Positions 12,339 to 17,154 of a stretch of DNA of 17,154 bases are shown one piece after another; positions within the stretch are counted from its first letter, which is position 1, and each line of letters begins with the position of its first letter. The position numbers and the translations under genes are program-made. Under the pieces are notes generated by a model. That model was not told the DNA's origin. It did not search any database and was given only the letters and a program-made list of their open reading frames with translations. This DNA is from PFJX01 sp037442845. GTDB lineage: Bacteria > Pseudomonadota > Gammaproteobacteria > Burkholderiales > Thiobacillaceae. The stretch lies in assembly GCA_037442845.1 (NCBI GenBank), contig JBBIPL010000048.1, forward strand, positions 1 to 17,154, written 5' to 3'.

Positions 12339-13627
12339 ACAAGCCCAATGCCACCCTGAAAATCGGCGAGCACGCCATCGACCTGCCCAGCATGGGCGGC
12401 ACCCTCGGGCCGGATGTGATCGATACCCGCGCCCTGGGCAACCAGGGCTACTTCACCTACGACCCGGGCTTCCTCTCCACGGCGAGCTGTTCCTCCAGCA
12501 TTACCTTTATCGATGGCGACCAGGGACTGCTTTATTACCGGGGCTATCCCATCGAGCAACTGGCCGAGCGTTCGGATTTCCTGGAGATCGCCTACCTGCT
12601 CTGGCACGGCGAACTGCCCACCGCCGAGCAGAAGAAGGAGTTCGACTTCATTGTCAGCCGCCACACCATGCTGCATGACCAGATGCAGTCGCTGTACAAG
12701 GGTTTCCGCCGCGATGCCCATCCCATGGCGGTGATGGTCTCCATCATCGGCGCCATGGCGGCCTTCTACCCGGAAAGCAGCGACGTGGCCGACGCCAAGC
12801 AGCGGGAGATTTCCATGTTCCGCCTGCTCGCCAAGGTGCCCACGGTGGCGGCCTGGTCCTACAAGTACAACAAGGGTGAGCCTTTCGTATACCCGCAGAA
12901 CGACCTGGGCTACACCGAGAACTTCCTGTACATGCTGCATGCCACGCCCTGCGAGCGCTATGAACCCAGCCCCGTGCTGTCGCGCGCCCTGGACCGCATC
13001 TTCATCCTGCACGCGGACCACGAGCAGAACGCCTCCACCTCCACCGTGCGCATCGCCGGCTCCAGCTACGCCAATCCCTTCGCCTGCATCGCCGCCGGTA
13101 CCGCCTGCCTGTGGGGCCCCCTGCACGGCGGCGCCAACGAGGCGGTGCTGAAGATGCTGGCGGACATCGGCGACGTCTCCCGCATCGGCGAATACATCAA
13201 CAAGGCCAAGGACAAGTCCTCCGGCTTCAAGCTCATGGGCTTCGGCCACCGCGTCTACAAGCACATGGACCCGCGCGCCGCGATCATGCGCCAGACCTGC
13301 CACGAGGTGCTGGACGAACTCGGCCTGCACGACGACCCGATGTTCAGGATCGCCCTCAAGCTGGAGCAGATCGCCCTGGAGGACGAGTACTTCGTCCAGA
13401 AGAAGCTGTATCCCAACGTGGATTTCTATTCGGGCATCGTGCTGCGCGCCCTGGGCATTCCTACCTCCATGTTCACCGCCATCTTCGCCCTGGCCCGCAC
13501 CGCCGGCTGGATCGCCCAGTGGAACGAGATGGTGGCCTCTCCCGGCCACAAGATCGCCCGGCCCAGGCAGCTTTACACCGGACCGCGGCGGCGGGAGTTC
13601 GTGCCCATCGCGCTCAGGGGGGCATGA
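12335..13627 (+). CDS. gltA: Citrate synthase (type II, hexameric)
   Basis: Condenses acetyl-CoA and oxaloacetate to citrate, the entry step of the TCA cycle. The 430-aa length matches type II, NADH-sensitive enzymes. HADHEQNAS, LHGGANEAVLKML and GFGHRVYKHMDPRA carry the oxaloacetate- and CoA-site His residues. NVDFYSGIVLRALG holds the catalytic Asp, and RPRQLYTGPRRREFVPI is the usual C-terminus. The ATG at 12335 overlaps the sdhE stop; no separate ribosome site is obvious, so coupling to sdhE is likely. A longer open frame upstream overlaps sdhE and is not used. Confidence 0.97.
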   Translation: MNKPNATLKIGEHAIDLPSMGGTLGPDVIDTRALGNQGYFTYDPGFLSTASCSSSITFIDGDQGLLYYRGYPIEQLAERSDFLEIAYLLWHGELPTAEQKKEFDFIVSRHTMLHDQMQSLYKGFRRDAHPMAVMVSIIGAMAAFYPESSDVADAKQREISMFRLLAKVPTVAAWSYKYNKGEPFVYPQNDLGYTENFLYMLHATPCERYEPSPVLSRALDRIFILHADHEQNASTSTVRIAGSSYANPFACIAAGTACLWGPLHGGANEAVLKMLADIGDVSRIGEYINKAKDKSSGFKLMGFGHRVYKHMDPRAAIMRQTCHEVLDELGLHDDPMFRIALKLEQIALEDEYFVQKKLYPNVDFYSGIVLRALGIPTSMFTAIFALARTAGWIAQWNEMVASPGHKIARPRQLYTGPRRREFVPIALRGA

Positions 13628-13633
13628 CCGGCG

Positions 13634-13664
13634 TCAATTTCCGAGTGAATTACTCGTAAATTGA
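13634..13664. promoter_or_regulatory. Inverted repeat in the gltA-sucA gap
   Basis: TCAATTT (13634-13640) pairs with AAATTGA (13658-13664), and CGAGT (13642-13646) with ACTCG (13652-13656). One C/T mismatch separates the two stems and the loop is GAATT. The result is a 12-bp, nearly perfect hairpin starting 6 bp after the gltA stop. No T-run follows, so it is more likely an RNA stability or processing element, or a DNA-binding dyad, than a terminator. It lies 60 bp upstream of sucA. Confidence 0.5.
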
Positions 13665-13723
13665 TCTTGCAGCGCAGCAATCCACGCGCGAGCTTGAACC
13701 AGCGTGATTTACAAGGGGCAGAC

Positions 13724-16432
13724 ATGCAGCGCGATTCACTACCCGCCACCGCCTTGTTTTCCGGCAGCGCCGACTACCTCGCGGCCCTGGAGGCGGAAAA
13801 ACCGGAGTGGCTGCCGGCTCCGGCGCCGGTCCGCTTCGAGAAGAAGGAAGCGGTCACGGTCTCCGACCTGCCCTTGCTGAAATGCGAGGCCACGCAGGTG
13901 GGCGTGCTGCAACTCATCAACGCCTACCGCTTCCACGGTTTCCGCGCCGCCAACCTGGATCCCCTGAACCGGCTGCCGCCGCCCCATATTCCCGAGCTCG
14001 ATCCCGGCAACCACGGCCTGACCCCCGCCGACCTGGACGCCGAGTTTGAAACCGGTTCCCTGGCCGGTCCCCAGCGGGACACCCTGAGGAACATCATCGC
14101 CCGGGTGAAGACCGCCTATTGCGGCACCCTGTCCGCCGAGTACATGCATCTGACGGACACCCAGCAGAAGCGCTGGCTGCAAAAACGCTTGGAGAGCGAG
14201 GATCTCGCGCCCAGGTTCGACGACGCACTGCGCCGCTGGCTGCTGACCCAGCTCACCGCTGCCGAGACCCTGGAGAAGACCCTGCACACCCGCTTCGTCG
14301 GGCAGAAGCGGTTCTCTCTGGAAGGCGGCGAATCCCTGATTCCCCTGCTCAACGATCTCATCGACCAGGCGGCCCGCGCCGGCATCCAGGAAATCGGCCT
14401 GGGCATGGCGCACCGGGGCCGCCTCAACGTGCTGCACAACGTGCTGGGTCGTTCGGTCATCGAGTTGTTCGAGCACGCCCACCACGACGAGGTGGAGGCG
14501 CACAAGACCGGCGACGTGAAGTACCACCAGGGTTTCGCCGCCGACCTGACCCCGCCGGGCGGTCCCATCCGCGTGGCATTGGCCTTCAACCCCTCCCATC
14601 TGGAGATCGTCAACCCGGTAGTGGAGGGCTGGGTGCGCGCCCAGCAGCAGCGCCGCGGCGACCGCGACGGCAGCCAGGTCATGCCCATCCTCATCCACGG
14701 CGACGCGGCCTTCGCCGGCCAGGGCGTGGTCATGGAAACCCTGAACATGGCGGCGACGCGCGGTTTCAAAACCGGCGGCAGCATCCACGTCGTCATCAAC
14801 AACCAGATCGGCTTCACCACTTCCGATCCGCGCGATTCGCGCTCCAGCCTGTACTGCACCGATGTCATGAAGATGGTGGAAGGCCCGGTCCTGCACGTGA
14901 ACGGGGACGATCCGGAGGCGGTGATCCGCGCCGCCCGCATCGCCATCGAGTACCGCATGTTCTGGAAGCGGGACATCGCCATCGACCTCATCTGCTACCG
15001 CCGCCTGGGCCACAACGAGCAGGACGAACCCATGGCCACCCAGCCGCTGATGTACCGGCGCATCCATGCCCTGCCCAGTACCCGCGCGCTGTACGCGGAA
15101 AAACTGGTGAGGCAGGGCGTGGTCGAGGAAGGCGGCGCCGATGTCCTCATCCAGGACTACAAGAAATGTCTGGATACGCCGGCGTGCCGTCAGGCTGGGG
15201 GCGGCAAGAGCGAATTCGCCGCGGACTGGAACCTCTACAAGTACACCCATTGGCGCGTCGCTACCCGCACCGCCATCCCCATGCACCGGCTGCAGGCCCT
15301 GGCCAAGCGACTGGTGGACGTACCGGCCAGCTTCACCCTGCATCCGCGGGTGAAGAAAATCATCGACGACCGCCGGCGGATGGGGGAGGGCGCCCTGCCC
15401 CTGGACTGGGGCATGGCGGAAAGTCTGGCCTATGCCAGCCTGCTCGCCGACGGCACGCCGGTGCGTCTGTCCGGCCAGGACTCCGGCCGCGGCACCTTCT
15501 TCCACCGCCATGCCGTGCTGCACGACCAGAACCGGGAGAAGTGGGATTCCGGCGCCTACATTCCGCTGCAACATCTGATTCCCGGCCAGGCCAACTTCCT
15601 GGTGATCGATTCCCTGCTGTCGGAGGAGGCGGTACTGGCATTCGAATATGGCTACGCCGGCTCGGCGCCCGACCAACTGGTGATCTGGGAAGCCCAGTTC
15701 GGCGACTTCGTCAACGGCGCCCAGGTGGTCATCGACCAGTTCATCGCCTCCGGCGAGACCAAGTGGGACCGCCTGAACGGCCTGACCCTGTTCCTGCCGC
15801 ATGGCTACGAAGGGCAGGGGCCCGAGCACTCTTCCGGGCGCATCGAGCGCTTCCTGCAACTCACCGCACACGACAATATCCAGATCGCCCAGCCCAGCAC
15901 GCCGGCACAGATCTTCCATCTGCTGCGGCGTCAGGTGGTGCGGCCTTACCGGCGGCCTTTGATCGTGTTCACGCCGAAGAGCCTGCTGCGGCATGCCGAT
16001 GCGACTTCGGCCTTGCAGGAACTCGCCCAGGGCGCTTTCCAGCCGATCCTGGATGACCCGGACGCGCCGGATCCGGCCAAGGTTAGTCGCCTCGTATTCT
16101 GCAGTGGCCGGGTTTATTACGATTTGGCGAAAGCGCGCAGGGACAAGCAGTTGTCGCATATCGCACTGATTCGGGTGGAACAGCTTTACCCGGTGGCAGA
16201 CCTGGAATTGCAGGCATTACTTGCGCGTTATGCAAAAGCCGCAAAGATCGTCTGGGCTCAGGATGAGCCCAGAAATCAGGGCCCCTGGCGTTTCATGGCG
16301 CATCATCTGGCGCGCTTTTGCAAGACTCCCCTGATTTATGCCGGTCGACCGGAATCTTCAGCGCCCGCAACGGGTATCGCTAGCCTGCACAAGAAACAGT
16401 TGGAAGAGATCCTGGCAATCGCATTGGACTGA
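13724..16432 (+). CDS. sucA: 2-oxoglutarate dehydrogenase E1 component
   Basis: The thiamine-diphosphate decarboxylase of the 2-oxoglutarate dehydrogenase complex, 902 aa against about 933 in E. coli. LGMAHRGRLNVL has the active-site His at residue 230 (260 in E. coli). HGDAAFAGQGVV with VINNQIGFTT forms the ThDP/Mg site. CYRRLGHNEQDEP, SGQDSGRGTFFHRHAV and LPHGYEGQGPEHSS are all conserved. About 30 residues are missing before the active site. The N-terminal segment that usually reads LYEDYL.DP.SV..WR, which helps bind E2, is reduced to SGSADYLAALEAEKPEW. An extra TPACRQAG lies near 485-492. The ATG at 13724 has AAGGGG (13713-13718) 5 nt upstream. A terminator follows directly, with no sucB or lpd. 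Confidence 0.96.
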   Translation: MQRDSLPATALFSGSADYLAALEAEKPEWLPAPAPVRFEKKEAVTVSDLPLLKCEATQVGVLQLINAYRFHGFRAANLDPLNRLPPPHIPELDPGNHGLTPADLDAEFETGSLAGPQRDTLRNIIARVKTAYCGTLSAEYMHLTDTQQKRWLQKRLESEDLAPRFDDALRRWLLTQLTAAETLEKTLHTRFVGQKRFSLEGGESLIPLLNDLIDQAARAGIQEIGLGMAHRGRLNVLHNVLGRSVIELFEHAHHDEVEAHKTGDVKYHQGFAADLTPPGGPIRVALAFNPSHLEIVNPVVEGWVRAQQQRRGDRDGSQVMPILIHGDAAFAGQGVVMETLNMAATRGFKTGGSIHVVINNQIGFTTSDPRDSRSSLYCTDVMKMVEGPVLHVNGDDPEAVIRAARIAIEYRMFWKRDIAIDLICYRRLGHNEQDEPMATQPLMYRRIHALPSTRALYAEKLVRQGVVEEGGADVLIQDYKKCLDTPACRQAGGGKSEFAADWNLYKYTHWRVATRTAIPMHRLQALAKRLVDVPASFTLHPRVKKIIDDRRRMGEGALPLDWGMAESLAYASLLADGTPVRLSGQDSGRGTFFHRHAVLHDQNREKWDSGAYIPLQHLIPGQANFLVIDSLLSEEAVLAFEYGYAGSAPDQLVIWEAQFGDFVNGAQVVIDQFIASGETKWDRLNGLTLFLPHGYEGQGPEHSSGRIERFLQLTAHDNIQIAQPSTPAQIFHLLRRQVVRPYRRPLIVFTPKSLLRHADATSALQELAQGAFQPILDDPDAPDPAKVSRLVFCSGRVYYDLAKARRDKQLSHIALIRVEQLYPVADLELQALLARYAKAAKIVWAQDEPRNQGPWRFMAHHLARFCKTPLIYAGRPESSAPATGIASLHKKQLEEILAIALD

Positions 16433-16442
16433 TCCGGCAGCG

Positions 16443-16477
16443 AATAAAAAAGCCCCGTCACGCGGGGCTTTTTTATT
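16443..16477. terminator. Strong bidirectional intrinsic terminator between sucA and hns
   Basis: AATAAAAAAGCCCCG (16443-16457) and CGGGGCTTTTTTATT (16463-16477) form a perfect 15-bp inverted repeat around a 5-nt loop. It is GC-rich at the top with a T6 run on either strand. It lies 11 bp after the sucA stop and 14 bp before the hns stop, so it can serve both converging genes and marks the end of the TCA operon. Confidence 0.95.
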
Positions 16478-16490
16478 GCACGAGCGGCAT

Positions 16491-16784
16491 TCAGATTCTG
16501 CAGGAATCCAGGCTGCCGCCCTGTTTCTCCAAATCCACGACCCAACCCGGGCGACGGCCGCGGCCGGACCAGGTCTTGCCACTGGCGGGATCGCGATACT
16601 TGGCATTGCCGCCACGGGCACGGCCCTTGCCGCTCTTGCCACCCAGGTCCTCCAGGGTAATGCCGTATTCCGCCATCATGCGCTTGATTTCGCTGATGGT
16701 GGCGGACATTTCCTGCTTGCGGGCTTCCTTCGCTTTCAGTTTCAGCTCTTCGATTTGTGAAAGGATTTCCTGATATGAAGCCAT
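16491..16784 (-). CDS. hns: H-NS family nucleoid-associated histone-like protein
   Basis: A 97-aa DNA-binding protein likely to silence AT-rich and horizontally acquired DNA. Residues 1-50 form the oligomerising coiled coil (YQEILSQIEELKLKAKEARKQ and IKRMMAEYGI). A basic Gly-rich linker follows (GGKSGKGRARGG). The C-terminal DNA-binding core is YRDPASGKTWSGRGRRPGWV, the form typical of betaproteobacterial H-NS proteins, with the RGR AT-hook-like motif. The ATG at 16784 has GGAGA about 7 nt upstream; a longer in-frame start at 16820 would include the probable 5' leader and is rejected. The transcript converges on the sucA terminator. The symbol is a family name; paralogues are common in this class. 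Confidence 0.92.
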   Translation of the reverse strand: MASYQEILSQIEELKLKAKEARKQEMSATISEIKRMMAEYGITLEDLGGKSGKGRARGGNAKYRDPASGKTWSGRGRRPGWVVDLEKQGGSLDSCRI

Positions 16785-16825
16785 ACGTGTTCTCCAATGA
16801 ATGTCAGTGCCCAAACGCACGCCGA

Positions 16826-16855
16826 ATCATAATGACGAGCAGTGAAATTATGCAA
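16826..16855 (-). promoter_or_regulatory. Candidate sigma70-type promoter of the H-NS gene
   Basis: On the minus strand, TTGCAT (16855-16850) and TATGAT (16831-16826) are separated by 18 bp, giving a leader of about 35 nt before the ATG at 16784. Each box has four or five of six consensus bases. Confidence 0.5.
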
Positions 16856-16979
16856 GGCCGCATTGCAGGGCAATCCTGTTAAGAAAACCCTGAGCAACCC
16901 GTCACCCCGGCGCAGGCCGAGGTCCAGGACGCAATCCTCTCAACTTAGCGTTTTCGCCCCCCATTCCGCCGACTCTCTG

Positions 16980-16988
16980 TGGTAAAAT
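16980..16988 (+). promoter_or_regulatory. Extended -10 promoter candidate upstream of the transposase-like fragment
   Basis: TGGTAAAAT is an extended -10 element with no clear -35 box, located 37 bp upstream of the ATG at 17026. The local sequence turns AT-rich here compared with the flanking genes. Confidence 0.4.
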
Positions 16989-17025
16989 ATGTTTCGTAAC
17001 TAATTGATATTGAAGGTTATTCACC

Positions 17026-17154
17026 ATGACGACCTCAATGCCAGAGTGTTGTTGTTTAATTTATTGACTATCTCCATTCCGACGAGATCCTCGCGCAATC
17101 CCGCCTCAAGGCCAACGCCTTTCTGCGCCAGCGCGTTCTGACTTTCCCCGTGCT
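17026..17154 (+). pseudogene. 5' end of an IS4-like transposase gene, frameshifted and cut by the window edge
   Basis: An ATG at 17026, with AAGG about 9 nt upstream, opens a frame of only 13 codons (MTTSMPECCCLIY) that stops at 17065-17067. One base out of frame, from 17066, the sequence reads DYLHSDEILAQSRLKANAF and then LRQRVLTFPVL to the window end. This matches the N-terminus of IS4-family transposases (a DEIL...ANAFLR...LTFPVL pattern). In the second frame a TAA at 17057-17059 precedes the match and no normal start codon follows it. A single extra T near 17063-17065 would explain both frames. It could be a decayed gene, a programmed frameshift or a sequencing indel. Confidence 0.55.

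Noticed and set aside
12059..13549. A 496-codon minus-strand frame opposite gltA
   Set aside because: It is a Gly-, His- and Val-rich antisense shadow with no domain signal. The gltA frame is fully conserved.
13739..16159. An 806-codon open frame on the minus strand opposite sucA
   Set aside because: Its translation shows no recognisable domain and is low-complexity in composition. It exactly mirrors a highly conserved gene. High third-position GC commonly leaves the antisense frame open.
1..17154. tRNA, rRNA and CRISPR arrays
   Set aside because: I found no cloverleaf-like segment, no rRNA-like conserved stretch and no regularly spaced repeat array on reading through the window.

Overview
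The window is high-GC DNA whose gene content and order point to a betaproteobacterium. The evidence is an sdhCDAB-sdhE-gltA-sucA block, a PEP-CTERM protein, and a short H-NS protein with the TWSGRGRRPGW core. I cannot place it below class. Rhodocyclales- or Nitrosomonadales-like lineages fit, but this is inference only.

Layout. (1) 9-4553 is a core-type region. It holds an M48 metalloprotease lipoprotein with C-terminal TPR-like repeats, then recJ on the opposite strand. Divergent from recJ is an unusual protein that joins a MerR/excisionase-like helix-turn-helix, a plant-type [2Fe-2S] ferredoxin domain and a degenerate ferredoxin-reductase domain. (2) 4620-8594 is an accessory island, all on the minus strand. 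It encodes a ChpS/ChpB-type (MazEF superfamily) toxin-antitoxin pair, an orphan SARP-like BTAD/AAA ATPase regulator and a secreted PEP-CTERM protein. Two 67-bp, 94% identical direct repeats bound this island exactly (4553-4619 and 8595-8661). (3) 8829-16432 is a TCA-cycle operon: sdhC, sdhD, sdhA, sdhB, sdhE, gltA, sucA. Most junctions overlap by 4 bp, which suggests translational coupling. A 15-bp perfect stem terminator follows sucA, with no sucB or lpd before it. (4) 16491-17154 holds an H-NS family gene on the minus strand and, at the right edge, the frameshifted 5' end of an IS4-like transposase.

How the parts may work together. The sdh-gltA-sucA genes supply succinate dehydrogenase, its flavinylation factor, citrate synthase and the E1 of 2-oxoglutarate dehydrogenase. 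The E1 has a shortened N-terminus and its E2 and E3 partners are not in the operon. In the island, the regulator lies directly upstream of the PEP-CTERM gene on the same strand, and the toxin-antitoxin pair could stabilise the segment.

The best candidates for something undescribed are the direct-repeat-bounded island, with its repeat that can fold as RNA, and the HTH-ferredoxin-reductase fusion, which looks like a possible redox-responsive DNA-binding protein.
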